Shown: positions 1 through 9,388 of the stretch, one piece after another
Numbering within the stretch: the first letter of the stretch is position 1
Layout of the letters: each line of letters begins with the position of its first letter
From: Alphaproteobacteria bacterium
Lineage (GTDB): Bacteria; Pseudomonadota; Alphaproteobacteria; Sphingomonadales; Sphingomonadaceae
Assembly: GCA_030431875.1 (NCBI GenBank)
Contig: JAUIIG010000007.1
Coordinates: 1 to 64,000, forward strand
Direction of reading: 5' to 3'
DNA: 64,000 nt
Notes under the pieces: generated by a model
Database searches by the model: none
What the model was told of the DNA's origin: nothing
The model's input: only the letters and a program-made list of their open reading frames with translations
Program-made: the position numbers and the translations under genes

Positions 1-1059
1 AATTTCCTCGCCGCGCAAGCGCAGAAGTTCAGCCCCCGCACCATCCTGTTCGACAAGGATCGCGGTGCAGAGCTGTTCGTGCGCGGGATCGGCGGCAGCT
101 ACGACCGCATCCGTCCGGGCGAGCCGACCGGCTTCAACCCGCTCGCCCTGCCCGACACGCCGGTAAACCGCGCCTTCCTGCGCGACTGGCTCTCGGTCCT
201 GCTGCAAGCCAATGGTGCAGAGGAAAGCTCCACTATCGCTGCTGCAGTTGACGCAGCATATGCCAACGACTCTACACTCCGACGCCTACGATACTTCAAG
301 GAACTGGTATCCGGTTCGCGCCGTCCGCAGCCGGGCGACCTGGCGGATCGCTTGTCGGCCTGGATTGAGGACGGCGAGCACGGCTGGCTGTTCGACAACG
401 AGACCGACCGGCTAGACCTGTCCACCCGCGTCATGGGCTTCGACATGACCGCGCTGCTGGAGAACCCCAAGCTGCGCACGCCGGTGATGATGTACCTGTT
501 CCACCGCATCGACGAGCGGCTCGACGGCCAGCCCACGATGGTGCTGATCGACGAAGGCTGGAAGGCACTGGACGACGAGGTCTTCGCCGCCCGCATCCGC
601 GACTGGCTGAAGACGTTGCGCAAGCGCAACGCGCTGGTCGGCTTCGCCACCCAGTCGGCCCGCGACGCGCTCGACAGCAAGATTTCCACCGCGCTGGTCG
701 AACAGACCGCAACGATGATCTTCATGCCCAATGCCCGCGCTCGGGCAGAGGACTATTGCGAAGGCTTCGGCCTGACCGAGCACGAACTGGCCCTGATCAA
801 GAGCCTGCCGGCACACAGCCGTTGTTTCCTCGTGCGCCAGCCTGATGCCAGCGTGGTTGTGCGGCTGGACCTGTCGGGCGCGCCCGAAGTCCTTACCATC
901 CTCTCCGGCCGGGAAAGCACCGTGCGCCGGCTCGACCTGCTGCGCGAAGCCGTGGGTAATGATCCGGCACAGTGGTATCCCGCGCTCACCAACCGTCCTT
1001 GGCCCGGTTCGGGCAATGTCGACGATGCCTACGACCTCAATTGGGAGGTTGCCGAGTGA
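1..1059 (+). CDS. virB4: VirB4-type T4SS ATPase, C-terminal part
   Basis: Cytoplasmic ATPase that powers type IV secretion at the inner membrane. The reading frame is open from base 1 and the gene begins upstream of the window. The first visible residues (NFLAAQAQKFSPRTILFDKD) are those that normally follow the Walker A loop, so the P-loop lies just outside. The Walker B region TMVLIDEGWKAL is visible near base 540. The product ends at TGA 1057-1059, overlapping the GTG start of virB6. About 352 residues are present, roughly the C-terminal 40 to 45 percent of a usual 800-residue VirB4. The family call is firm; the partial state is due only to the window edge. Confidence 0.93.
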   Translation, partial: NFLAAQAQKFSPRTILFDKDRGAELFVRGIGGSYDRIRPGEPTGFNPLALPDTPVNRAFLRDWLSVLLQANGAEESSTIAAAVDAAYANDSTLRRLRYFKELVSGSRRPQPGDLADRLSAWIEDGEHGWLFDNETDRLDLSTRVMGFDMTALLENPKLRTPVMMYLFHRIDERLDGQPTMVLIDEGWKALDDEVFAARIRDWLKTLRKRNALVGFATQSARDALDSKISTALVEQTATMIFMPNARARAEDYCEGFGLTEHELALIKSLPAHSRCFLVRQPDASVVVRLDLSGAPEVLTILSGRESTVRRLDLLREAVGNDPAQWYPALTNRPWPGSGNVDDAYDLNWEVAE

Positions 1060-2246
1060 ACCAGGTTTCCACCGAATGCATGCGCGCAATGGAAGGTGTC
1101 GGTGCCGGCATCGGGGCGAGCCTGCGCGGGGTGGACTGCGCCGCCAATGCCATGGCGCAGGCGGCCTTCAACAACCTTTTCGCCAACGGCGCAATGAGCA
1201 CCACGCTGACGCTGGCGCTGACGCTGTTCGTCGCCTTCATTGGATTTGGCCTGATTACCGGCCGCACCCGGCTCGGCCTGTCGTCGCTGACGCCGAAGAT
1301 GGTCACGGTCGTCGCCGTCGCCACCTTTGCCACCAGCTGGCTCGCCTTCTCGGCCGTGTTCTGGAACGTCGCCGTCCTCGCGCCCGACTGGATCGCCACC
1401 GCCATCATGGGCACCGACGGTTCAGCCACGGTGATCTTCGCCGACAAGCTCGACGTCGTCATGCTCTCGCTGATGGAAGCATCGGGCGGCGATGCCATGG
1501 ACGCCAACACATCGATCTTCTCGCCGCCGGGGCTGCTGTGGTCAGGCGGCACCATGCTGCTGCTGGGCACCGTGGGCGTGCTGGCGACCTGCAAGATCGC
1601 GCTCGCTATCCTCATGGGCCTCGGTCCGATTTTCATCCTGCTGGCGCTGTTTGGCGGCACGCGCGGGCTGTTCGTGGGCTGGCTGAAGGGCGTGGTGCTG
1701 ATGGCGCTCGCCCCGCTGTTCGCCGTGCTCGGCGGATCGCTGATGCTCGAACTGTCGGTGCCGGTATTGGCCAGCTTGATGACAACACCGGGCGAGATCG
1801 ACGTGCGTCCGGCCATGGCCTTCTTCATGATCGGTGCGGTGCACCTTGCGCTGATGTTCATGGTGCTCAAGGTCACCACCACCATGGTGAGCGGCTGGTC
1901 CGTCTTCGGGCTCGCGAACAACAATGCGGCTGACGAGCGCGGCCGGGACACGACGCAAGGCGGCGCCACGCAACCGCCGATCTCGCCCACGCTGGTCAAC
2001 ACCACGGCGGCAGATCGCGCCGCGCAGACTTCCGCTGCTGCCGCCGCGCGCGACATACGCGTCACCGCAAGCACGCCGGCTGCGGCCAACGACACCGGAT
2101 CGAACACGACGCGCGAAACGCGCATTATCGCTGGCGGCCATGTTCCCGATCAGGGCGGGACCACGTCAACCACCCCTTCGCGCGCTCGTGGCATTGGCAG
2201 CCGCTTCAAGTCCGCGCCCCAACGCTCCACGGAGAAGATGCAATGA
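1056..2246 (+). CDS. virB6: VirB6/TrbL-type polytopic T4SS membrane protein
   Basis: Inner-membrane channel component of the type IV secretion system, 396 residues. I chose the GTG at 1056, which overlaps the virB4 stop (GTGA) and has GGGAGG 10 bases upstream; an in-frame ATG at 972 lies inside virB4. Several hydrophobic segments are visible, for example around LTLALTLFVAFIGFGLITG and the stretch near base 1610-1700 (ILMGLGPIFILLALFGGTRG), followed by a hydrophilic Thr/Ala-rich tail of about 120 residues typical of VirB6. The end overlaps virB9 by ATGA. Position in a vir operon and topology support the assignment; sequence motifs in this family are weak. Confidence 0.88.
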   Translation: MNQVSTECMRAMEGVGAGIGASLRGVDCAANAMAQAAFNNLFANGAMSTTLTLALTLFVAFIGFGLITGRTRLGLSSLTPKMVTVVAVATFATSWLAFSAVFWNVAVLAPDWIATAIMGTDGSATVIFADKLDVVMLSLMEASGGDAMDANTSIFSPPGLLWSGGTMLLLGTVGVLATCKIALAILMGLGPIFILLALFGGTRGLFVGWLKGVVLMALAPLFAVLGGSLMLELSVPVLASLMTTPGEIDVRPAMAFFMIGAVHLALMFMVLKVTTTMVSGWSVFGLANNNAADERGRDTTQGGATQPPISPTLVNTTAADRAAQTSAAAAARDIRVTASTPAAANDTGSNTTRETRIIAGGHVPDQGGTTSTTPSRARGIGSRFKSAPQRSTEKMQ

Positions 2247-3040
2247 TCCGCCAAGGTCTCGCCGCAATGCTGCTGGCAAGTGCCGTTCTGGCCACCCCCG
2301 CCGCCGCGCAGGACCCGCGGCTGGTCGAGCGCCTCTATGATCCCACCCAGGTGGTGCGGATCGAAGGCAAGGTGAACGTCCAGTCGACCATCCAGTTCGG
2401 CGAAGGCGAGGTGATCGAGAACGTCGCCATCGGTGACAGCCAGTCGTGGCAGGTCACCCCCAACCGCCGCGCCAACCTGCTGTTCGTGAAGCCGCTGGCC
2501 CCGCGCGCCACCACCAACATGACCGTTGTGACCAACCGTCATACCTACCTGTTCGACCTTGTCGCCAATCCCAACAGCCGCAACCCGCTCTACGTGCTGA
2601 CCTTCACCTACCCGGTGGAAGTGGCGCCGGTAGAAGACGAGACCGCGCTGGCCGATGCAGACCCGGCGCTGCAGCCCAATGCGCTGGAAATGGCCGCCGC
2701 GAACGACGACTATGCCGTGCTCGACCCTACCACGCTCAACTTCGATTGGGCGGGTAGCGGGGATACCGCCTTGCTGCCCGAACGCGTGTATGATGACGGC
2801 ACGGCCACCTTCCTCGCCTGGCCTACGGATGCTGCCATGCCTGCCATCTTGGTGAAAGATCACGAAGGCACCGAAGGCCCGGTGAACTTCGCCGTGCGCG
2901 GTGACACCATCGTGCTCGACATCGTCCCGCGCGAGATCATCCTGCGTTCGGGCGACAATTCCGCCACGCTGGTCAACGAAGGCCCGGTTGGCGGCGTGAA
3001 TGCCGACGGCACGGCCCAGACGGCGCGTTCCGGCGCCTGA
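2243..3040 (+). CDS. virB9: VirB9/TrbG/CagX-type T4SS core-complex protein
   Basis: Periplasmic and outer-membrane core-complex subunit of the T4SS, 265 residues, a usual length. An N-terminal signal peptide is visible (MIRQGLAAMLLASAVLATPA, cleavage expected after AAAQ). The middle contains the family-typical stretch with MTVVTNRHTYLFDLVANP. The C-terminal region carries the VirB9 fold that contacts VirB10. The start overlaps the virB6 stop as ATGA, indicating translational coupling. It is followed after 24 bases by virB10. No virB8 or virB7 gene fits between virB6 and virB9, which is unusual and is reported separately. Confidence 0.92.
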   Translation: MIRQGLAAMLLASAVLATPAAAQDPRLVERLYDPTQVVRIEGKVNVQSTIQFGEGEVIENVAIGDSQSWQVTPNRRANLLFVKPLAPRATTNMTVVTNRHTYLFDLVANPNSRNPLYVLTFTYPVEVAPVEDETALADADPALQPNALEMAAANDDYAVLDPTTLNFDWAGSGDTALLPERVYDDGTATFLAWPTDAAMPAILVKDHEGTEGPVNFAVRGDTIVLDIVPREIILRSGDNSATLVNEGPVGGVNADGTAQTARSGA

Positions 3041-3064
3041 TGCGGTGATTTGGAGTAAGACGAT

Positions 3065-4222
3065 ATGAAACTTGCCATGCGCCTGCCCGAGAAGAACTCC
3101 GCCGCCAGTGCGGACCCGCGCGACAGTGCCGACACCGAAGTGATCGACCTTGCCAGCCGGTCCTCCTATCCGGTGGTGGCCAACCGCAAGGGTGGCCGCG
3201 ACGCTCTGGGCCTGATGGCGGGTGTCGGTTTCGTCGCCCTGCTGGGTGCCGCCACACTGTGGGGCCTCAATGCGAGCCGGATGAGCAACGAGGAAGCGGC
3301 TGCCGCAGCGCCCGCCGAGGCTGCTCCCGCGCCCGCACCTGCTCCCGCAAACCTTACAACTTCGCCCACCGACGGCCTGCCCAGCGCCAATGCCGGGGTT
3401 GCGCCGCAGCCCGATCCGGCACCGGCTGCCGTGCTCGCCCGCGCACCCGACGCAACGAACGTGGCCGGGCCGATGAACAATCCCTATTCCTCGCCGACGC
3501 TGGTGTTCGATGGCGGTGTGGCTCCGGCGACCGCCGCAGCCAATGCTGCAGCAGCAGAAGCGGCCGCAGCCGCGGCTAGCGGTTCGGCAGCTTCCGTGGT
3601 GCCGGGCTCGGGCGCTGCTGGCGACTTCGCCGCCCGTATCGGCGGTGTCGGCGGCGGCCCCGCCATGGCCATCCAGAACGTCAATCCGGCCACCACGGTG
3701 ACGCAGGGTACCATGATCCCCGCGATCCTGGAGACCGCAATCAACACCGACGTGCCCGGCTATGTCCGCGCCGTGGTGAGCCAGGACGTGCGCAGCCACG
3801 ACGGCAGCCGTGTGCTGATCCCGCGCTCCAGCCGCCTCGTCGGCCAGTACCAGTCGGGACTGCAGGCGGGCGAACGCCGCGCCTATGTCGTTTGGCAGAG
3901 CCTGATCCGTCCGGACGGCGTGACCGTGCAGCTGCAAAGCCCCGCAACCTCGTTCGATGGCACGGCGGGCCTTGAAGGCGACGTCAACACGCACTTCTTC
4001 AGCCGCTTTGGCTCGGCCATGTTGCTGTCGGTAATCGGCGGGCTGACCACCATTGCCAGCGGCGGTGCCTCTGTCGTTCTCGGCGGCGGACAGAACGCCG
4101 CCAACACTGCCTTGCAGCAGGACGGCCAGCGTCCGCCGACCGTGCGCGTGCGTATGGGCGAGCCGATCCGGGTCTACACCGCGCGCCACCTCGACTTCAG
4201 CCAGGCTCCGCAGGTCCGCTGA
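3065..4222 (+). CDS. virB10: VirB10/TrbI-type T4SS core-complex protein
   Basis: Energy-sensing protein that spans the envelope in the T4SS core complex, 385 residues. It shows a cytoplasmic N-terminus, a single membrane segment (LGLMAGVGFVALLGAATLWG, about residues 45-65), a long Ala/Pro-rich periplasmic linker, and a TrbI-like beta-barrel domain (IPAILETAINTDVPGYVRAV, then LIPRSSRLVGQY). The ATG at 3065 has GGAG 9 bases upstream. The Ala-rich section at bases 3290-3600 is of low complexity. It lies 8 bases upstream of virB11 and is certainly in the same operon. Confidence 0.94.
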   Translation: MKLAMRLPEKNSAASADPRDSADTEVIDLASRSSYPVVANRKGGRDALGLMAGVGFVALLGAATLWGLNASRMSNEEAAAAAPAEAAPAPAPAPANLTTSPTDGLPSANAGVAPQPDPAPAAVLARAPDATNVAGPMNNPYSSPTLVFDGGVAPATAAANAAAAEAAAAAASGSAASVVPGSGAAGDFAARIGGVGGGPAMAIQNVNPATTVTQGTMIPAILETAINTDVPGYVRAVVSQDVRSHDGSRVLIPRSSRLVGQYQSGLQAGERRAYVVWQSLIRPDGVTVQLQSPATSFDGTAGLEGDVNTHFFSRFGSAMLLSVIGGLTTIASGGASVVLGGGQNAANTALQQDGQRPPTVRVRMGEPIRVYTARHLDFSQAPQVR

Positions 4223-4230
4223 GGCAAGCG

Positions 4231-5250
4231 ATGAGCGCCGAGATCCACCAGCTGGGCGGGGAGCCCGAACCGGAAGCCCCACAGCTTCCCAGCGGGTCGG
4301 TCTATCTCGACGCCTACCTCGCGCCGTTCCGCGACTGGCTGGAGCGGGACACCGTCACCGAGATCCTCGTCAACAAGCCCGGCGAGATGTGGGTGGAAGA
4401 CGCCGCGAGCCCCGGCATGCAGCGCGTCGAGCTCGACGCCATCGATGACAAGCTGGTGCAGCGCCTGGCCGAACAGGTCGCGCGAATCAGTCACCAGGGC
4501 ATCAACCGCGAACACCCGCTGCTGGGCGCCACCCTGCCCGACGGCGCGCGTATCCAGTTCTGCGGCCCGCCCGCCACGCGCAAGCACTGGGCCATGGCCA
4601 TCCGCCGCCACCGCCGGCTGGACCTGCCGCTCGACGCCTACGACGCCGGCCCGCTGCGGCAGGCGAGCGAAGGCGACATGCCCGATCCGCAGGAACAGCC
4701 CGTCGAGTTTCTCCGTGCCGCCATCCGCGCCCGCAAGACGATCCTGATTTCCGGCGGCACCTCCACCGGCAAGACGACCTTCCTCAACGCCATGCTGGGG
4801 GAAATCCCGCGCGACGAGCGCGTGGTGCTGGTGGAAGATACGCCCGAACTGAAGTTCCCCGGTGCCAATGCCGTCGGACTGGTCGCGGTGAAGGGCGAGC
4901 TTGGTGAGGCCAAGGTCACCGCCAACGAACTGCTGCAATCGGCCCTGCGCCTGCGGCCCGACCGCATCGTGCTGGGCGAACTGCGCGGCGCGGAGAGCGT
5001 CAGCTTCCTGCGCGCCATCAACACCGGCCATCCGGGCAGCTTCTCCACCATCCACGCCAACAGCCTGCGCGGCGCACTTGAACAGCTGAGCCTGATGGTA
5101 ATGCAGACCGGCATCGGCCTCTCGCGCAGCGATACCATCGCCTATGCCGCCAGCGTCATCGACGTGATCGTCCAGCTGCAACGTTCCGACGGCAAGCGCG
5201 GCATTTCCGCGATTGCGCGCGCCAGCGAACTGGTGGATGTCTGGAGCTAG
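4231..5250 (+). CDS. virB11: VirB11-type T4SS hexameric ATPase
   Basis: Traffic ATPase of the secretion NTPase family, 339 residues, working with VirB4 at the inner face of the membrane. Visible motifs are Walker A GGTSTGKTTFLNA (about residues 172-184), the acidic Walker B-like segment ending GELRGAES, and the His box HPGSFSTIHANS. It is the last T4SS gene here. Thirty-five bases separate it from ppk1, and no relaxase, coupling protein or integrase follows, so the T4SS operon ends directly against a housekeeping locus. Confidence 0.95.
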   Translation: MSAEIHQLGGEPEPEAPQLPSGSVYLDAYLAPFRDWLERDTVTEILVNKPGEMWVEDAASPGMQRVELDAIDDKLVQRLAEQVARISHQGINREHPLLGATLPDGARIQFCGPPATRKHWAMAIRRHRRLDLPLDAYDAGPLRQASEGDMPDPQEQPVEFLRAAIRARKTILISGGTSTGKTTFLNAMLGEIPRDERVVLVEDTPELKFPGANAVGLVAVKGELGEAKVTANELLQSALRLRPDRIVLGELRGAESVSFLRAINTGHPGSFSTIHANSLRGALEQLSLMVMQTGIGLSRSDTIAYAASVIDVIVQLQRSDGKRGISAIARASELVDVWS

Positions 5251-5285
5251 ATTCGCCTGAGCTGTTAGACTGTTCCGGAACCCAA

Positions 5286-7445
5286 ATGAGCACCGCCCCC
5301 GATATCCTCGATCCGGAAACGCTTGCCCCGGAAGAGCGCTATTTCAATCGCGAGCTGTCGTGGCTGTCGTTCAACGAACGCGTGCTGGCCGAGGCCAACC
5401 GCGCCTCCTACCCCTTGCTGGAGCGGCTGCGCTTTCTCTCGATTTCGGGCAGCAATCTCGACGAATTCATGATGATCCGCGTCGCCGGCCTTGCCGGGCA
5501 GGTGCGCAGCGGGGTGGCGGAAATGTCGCTCGACGCACGCACGCCGGGGCAGCAGCTGGACGCCATCAAGCAGAAGGTGCGCGAGCTGGAACAGCTGCAA
5601 CAAAGCACGCTCAACGAATTGCGTCCGCTGCTTTCGGCGCAGGGCATCCACATCAAGGGCGGCGATCCGATCGACCCCAAGGCCGAGGAGTGGCTGCGAC
5701 AGTATTTCCTCGATCACATCATGCCGGTGATCACGCCGCAGGCGATCGACCCCGCACACCCCTTCCCCTTTGTCGCCAACCTCGGCATCGGCGCGCTGTT
5801 CAACCTTACCCGGCGCGAGGATGGCTCCCAGCTGGTCGAGATGGTGCTGATCCCCAGCGCCTTGCCGCGCTTCATCCGCGTACCCAGGAAGGTCTCGGGA
5901 GACGACGCCACCTATGTCGCGATCGAGCGGCTGGTGGTGCGTTTTGCCGACCTGCTGTTCCCCGGTTTCGAGATAACCGGTGACGGCGTGTTCCGCGTGC
6001 TGCGCGACAGCGATATCGAGATCGAGGAAGAGGCCGAAGACCTTGTGCGCTATTTCCGCAGCGCCATCCAGCGCCGCCGCCGCGGGCAGGTCATCATGCT
6101 GGAAATCGACGAGAATTTCGATTCCGAAGCCGAAGAACTGCTGCGCGACAAGCTGGAGCTGGAGCAGGCCTTCATCACCAAGACCGTGGGCATGCTGGGC
6201 ATCGTCGGTTTGGACGAAGTGGTGAAGGAGGACCGGCCCGACCTCAAGTTCACGCCCTATTCGCCGCGCTATCCCGAACGGGTGATGGAACACGACGGCG
6301 ACGTCTTCTCCGCCATCCACGAGAAGGACATCGTCATCCACCACCCCTACGAAAGCTTCGAGGTGGTGGTCGATTTCCTGCGGCAGGCCGCGGCCGATCC
6401 CAACGTCGTCTCGATCAAGCAGGCGCTCTACCGCGCGGGCCAGCAGTCGCCGGTGATCAACGCGCTGTGCGAGGCAGCGGAGAACGGCAAGTCGGTCACC
6501 GCCGTGGTGGAACTGAAGGCGCGCTTCGACGAGGAGCAAAACCTCAAATGGGCGGGCGAGCTCGAGCGCGCCGGCGTCCAGGTGATCTACGGCTTCATCG
6601 ACTGGAAGACCCACGCCAAGATTTCCATGGTCGTGCGGCAGGAAGACGGCGGCTATCGCACTTACTGCCACTTCGGCACCGGCAACTATCACCCGGTGAC
6701 GACCAAGATCTACACCGACCTGAGCTACTTCACCGCCGATCCAGCCCTGGGCCGCGACGCCTCCAAGCTGTTCAACTTCATTACCGGCTATGTCGAACCG
6801 CAGAAGATGGAACGGCTCGCCATCTCGCCGCTCGACCTGCTCGAAACCCTGATCGAGAACATCGACGAGGAGATCGCCCTGGCCCGCGCGGGCAAGCCCG
6901 CCACGATCTGGTGGAAGATGAACCAGATCACCGAAAAGCGGGTGATCGACAAGCTTTACGAGGCCAGCCAGGCGGGCGTGCAGGTGGTGCTGGTGTGCCG
7001 CGGTATTTGCTGCCTGCGTCCCGGCGTCCCCGGCCTCAGTGACAACATCACGGTCAAGTCGATCATCGGCCGCTTCCTTGAACACAGCCGCATCTACGCC
7101 TTCGGCAAGGGCGAGCCGCTGCCCAGCGACAAGGCCAAGGTCTATATCTCCAGCGCTGACGTGATGGACCGCAACCTCTATCGCCGGGTCGAGGCGCTGG
7201 TACCCATCGTCAACGATACCGTGCATGACCAGGTGCTGGAACAGGTCCTGCTGGCCAACCTGCTCGACACCGAACAGTCGTGGCTGCTCGATGGCGAGAC
7301 GGGGGATTACGAGCGGGTCGAGAGTGACGATGAAGGCTTCAACTGCCACCAGTACTTCATGACCAATCCGTCACTCTCGGGACGCGGTGGGGCACTGAAG
7401 GAAGACCGCGTGCCCAATCTCACCCTGCGCAAGGGAGCGGTATGA
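5286..7445 (+). CDS. ppk1: Polyphosphate kinase 1
   Basis: Makes inorganic polyphosphate reversibly from ATP; 719 residues, full length for PPK1. The N-terminal domain begins with the typical RYFNRELSWLSFNERVL. The phospho-acceptor His lies in YCHFGTGNYHP, and the second conserved His in GRFLEHSRIYAF. Arg/Asp residues of the active site are visible around SADVMDRNLYRRVEAL. The stop overlaps the start of ppx by ATGA, coupling polyphosphate synthesis and breakdown in one transcript. No strong Shine-Dalgarno is seen before the ATG at 5286. Confidence 0.97.
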   Translation: MSTAPDILDPETLAPEERYFNRELSWLSFNERVLAEANRASYPLLERLRFLSISGSNLDEFMMIRVAGLAGQVRSGVAEMSLDARTPGQQLDAIKQKVRELEQLQQSTLNELRPLLSAQGIHIKGGDPIDPKAEEWLRQYFLDHIMPVITPQAIDPAHPFPFVANLGIGALFNLTRREDGSQLVEMVLIPSALPRFIRVPRKVSGDDATYVAIERLVVRFADLLFPGFEITGDGVFRVLRDSDIEIEEEAEDLVRYFRSAIQRRRRGQVIMLEIDENFDSEAEELLRDKLELEQAFITKTVGMLGIVGLDEVVKEDRPDLKFTPYSPRYPERVMEHDGDVFSAIHEKDIVIHHPYESFEVVVDFLRQAAADPNVVSIKQALYRAGQQSPVINALCEAAENGKSVTAVVELKARFDEEQNLKWAGELERAGVQVIYGFIDWKTHAKISMVVRQEDGGYRTYCHFGTGNYHPVTTKIYTDLSYFTADPALGRDASKLFNFITGYVEPQKMERLAISPLDLLETLIENIDEEIALARAGKPATIWWKMNQITEKRVIDKLYEASQAGVQVVLVCRGICCLRPGVPGLSDNITVKSIIGRFLEHSRIYAFGKGEPLPSDKAKVYISSADVMDRNLYRRVEALVPIVNDTVHDQVLEQVLLANLLDTEQSWLLDGETGDYERVESDDEGFNCHQYFMTNPSLSGRGGALKEDRVPNLTLRKGAV

Positions 7446-8929
7446 GCGTCGGCTATTCCAGCAGCCGCGCCAAACTCGCCGACAAACCGCAGCGCGCCGT
7501 TATCGACATCGGATCGAACACCGTCCGCATGGTGATCTATTCGGCACCGCAACGCGCGCCGTCGGTCTGGCTGAACGAAAAAGTGACTGCCAAGCTGGGG
7601 TGCGACCTTGCCAGCACCGGCAAGATTCCCAAGCAATCGATCGAGATTGCCATGCGCGGCCTCGCCCGCTTTGCCCGCATCCTGAAGGATATCGGCGTGA
7701 CCGATGTCCGCACCGTCGCCACGGCGGCGGCGCGCGATGCGAAGAACGGCCCCGCATTCGTCAAACAGGTGGAAGCCCTCGGCCTCGACGTGGAAGTGCT
7801 TTCCGGCGAAGAGGAAGCGATCACTTCGGCCTATGGCGTGATCGGCGCCTTCCCCGGCGCACAGGGCGTGGTGGCAGACCTTGGCGGTGGCAGCCTGGAA
7901 CTGGTGGCCATCGGTGATGGCGAGTGTTCGCACGGCGTCAGCATGCCGCTGGGCACATTGCGGCTGGCGAGCCTGCGCGAGAAGGGCACCAAAGCCTTCA
8001 ACAAGAAGGTCAAGGCAGAGCTTGCCGCGGCTGACTGGGCCACGGCCCATCCCGGCCCGCTGTACATGGTCGGCGGCACCTGGCGCGCCCTCGCCAGCTT
8101 CGCCATGCACCGCAGCGGCTATCCGCTAACCGATCCCCACGCCTACACCATGTCGGTGGAGGAAGCGGACAAGATCGCCAAGAAGCTATCGCGCATGACG
8201 CCGGACGAGCTGACCTCGATCAGCGGCATTTCCGCTTCACGCGCCGCCGGCCTGCCGGACGCGGCTGCCATGCTGCGCCCGGTGCTCGCCGCGCTCCAGC
8301 CGGACGGGCTGGTGTTCTCCTCCTGGGGCCTGCGCGAGGGACTGCTCTTCCGCGACCTGTCAGAACACGCACGCCAGCTTGACCCGCTGCTGGCCTCGGT
8401 TGCCCATTTCACCGAGCCGCGCGGGGTGTCTCCGACCATCGCCATGCAGATCGCGGGGTGGACGGCGCAGGCCAGCAATGGCCGCGGCACCGATACCGAG
8501 CGGTTGCGGCAGGCCGCCATGATGCTGTGCCTGGCGCAGTGGCGGATCGAGCCGAACATGCGGTTGAACCACTCGATGGACTGGGCCCTCGACAAGCGCT
8601 GGCTGGCGCTCGACCATCGCGGCCGGGCGATCATTGCCGCTGCCCTGCGTGCTGCCAACGGCAGGCCCGAGCCCACGCCCGAGCTGCTGGTGCTCGCCAG
8701 CGAGGACGACCTGCACGAAGGTGCCGCATGGGGCCTCGCCTTCCGCCTTTGCCGCCGGATCGGCGCCGGGTCGCGCACCTCACTGCTATCGAGCAAGCTC
8801 ACTCGCGAGGGCGACACGCTGCGGCTATGGCTGGAACCGGACCGCGCCGAGCTGGTGTCCGAACAGGTCGAGACAGACCTTGCCAAACTGGCTGCATGGC
8901 TGGGCTGCGAGGGAATTCTCGAAGTCTGA
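7442..8929 (+). CDS. ppx: Exopolyphosphatase / guanosine pentaphosphatase family
   Basis: Ppx/GppA-family phosphatase of the ASKHA fold, 495 residues, removing terminal phosphate from polyphosphate or pppGpp. The first phosphate loop is DIGSNTVRMVIY near residue 22 and the second is VADLGGGSLELVAIG near residue 146. Glutamates of the GEEEAITSAYG segment include the catalytic one. A C-terminal HD-like region of about 180 residues follows. The start overlaps ppk1, so it acts in the same pathway. From sequence alone Ppx and GppA activities cannot be separated; the pairing with ppk1 favours Ppx. Confidence 0.94.
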   Translation: MSVGYSSSRAKLADKPQRAVIDIGSNTVRMVIYSAPQRAPSVWLNEKVTAKLGCDLASTGKIPKQSIEIAMRGLARFARILKDIGVTDVRTVATAAARDAKNGPAFVKQVEALGLDVEVLSGEEEAITSAYGVIGAFPGAQGVVADLGGGSLELVAIGDGECSHGVSMPLGTLRLASLREKGTKAFNKKVKAELAAADWATAHPGPLYMVGGTWRALASFAMHRSGYPLTDPHAYTMSVEEADKIAKKLSRMTPDELTSISGISASRAAGLPDAAAMLRPVLAALQPDGLVFSSWGLREGLLFRDLSEHARQLDPLLASVAHFTEPRGVSPTIAMQIAGWTAQASNGRGTDTERLRQAAMMLCLAQWRIEPNMRLNHSMDWALDKRWLALDHRGRAIIAAALRAANGRPEPTPELLVLASEDDLHEGAAWGLAFRLCRRIGAGSRTSLLSSKLTREGDTLRLWLEPDRAELVSEQVETDLAKLAAWLGCEGILEV

Positions 8930-9015
8930 TCTATCTGACATTTTTGTGACAATGTGACGCTGCGCTTGCCCGCGTGGTCCCAGCACCCCATGTCGCGGGC
9001 ATGGAAACAAGTGCA

Positions 9016-9303
9016 ATGGCAAAGAAGCAGGCTCCCCAACCGCGAGAAGCCGCCAACGAGAACGCGGCGATCGAGCAGGACGCGCTGTCGCTCGATGCGC
9101 TTGCCAAGGGCGTGATCGACCGCGAATTCCGTCCGCGCGCCAACACCGTTCGCCGCCTGGCGGAAGGGGTGCTGGCCTTGCAGGCAGACTTGAAGAAGGC
9201 GCGCAAGAAGGCCAAGGCGGTGACCCCGAAGACGGCGAAGAAGAAGAACAAGAAGCTCGCCAAGATTCCTGGCCAGAAAACCGGACAGAAAAAGGGCAAA
9301 TAG
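9016..9303 (+). CDS. Small Lys-rich protein of unknown function
   Basis: A 95-residue protein. The N-terminal half is acidic to neutral (SLDALAKGVIDREFRPRANT) and probably helical. The last 40 residues are almost entirely Lys, Ala and Gly and would bind nucleic acid or acidic partners. Three in-frame ATGs exist (8974, 9001, 9016); I prefer 9016 because GGAAAC sits 8 bases upstream, but this is not certain. It follows ppx by 86 bases and a strong hairpin follows it. I do not recognise a family. Confidence 0.6.
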   Translation: MAKKQAPQPREAANENAAIEQDALSLDALAKGVIDREFRPRANTVRRLAEGVLALQADLKKARKKAKAVTPKTAKKKNKKLAKIPGQKTGQKKGK

Positions 9304-9344
9304 TCCCTTACGCCCTTCGGGTCGCTCGAAGGGAAACTCCAGTG

Positions 9345-9375
9345 CGGCGCGGATAAGCCCCCCTTGTCCGCGCCG
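9345..9375. terminator. Hairpin terminator between convergent genes
   Basis: Nine-base arms CGGCGCGGA and TCCGCGCCG around a 13-base loop, followed by TCCTTT on the plus strand. It lies between the end of the Lys-rich gene and the end of the minus-strand NTF2 gene. A second weaker hairpin (CCCTTCG/CGAAGGG, 9313-9333) precedes it. Confidence 0.6.
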
Positions 9376-9388
9376 TCCTTTCACCAGG

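Noticed and set aside
5251-5285. Integrative-element boundary (att site) between virB11 and ppk1
   Set aside because: No direct repeat, tRNA end or integrase is visible in or around the 35-base gap.
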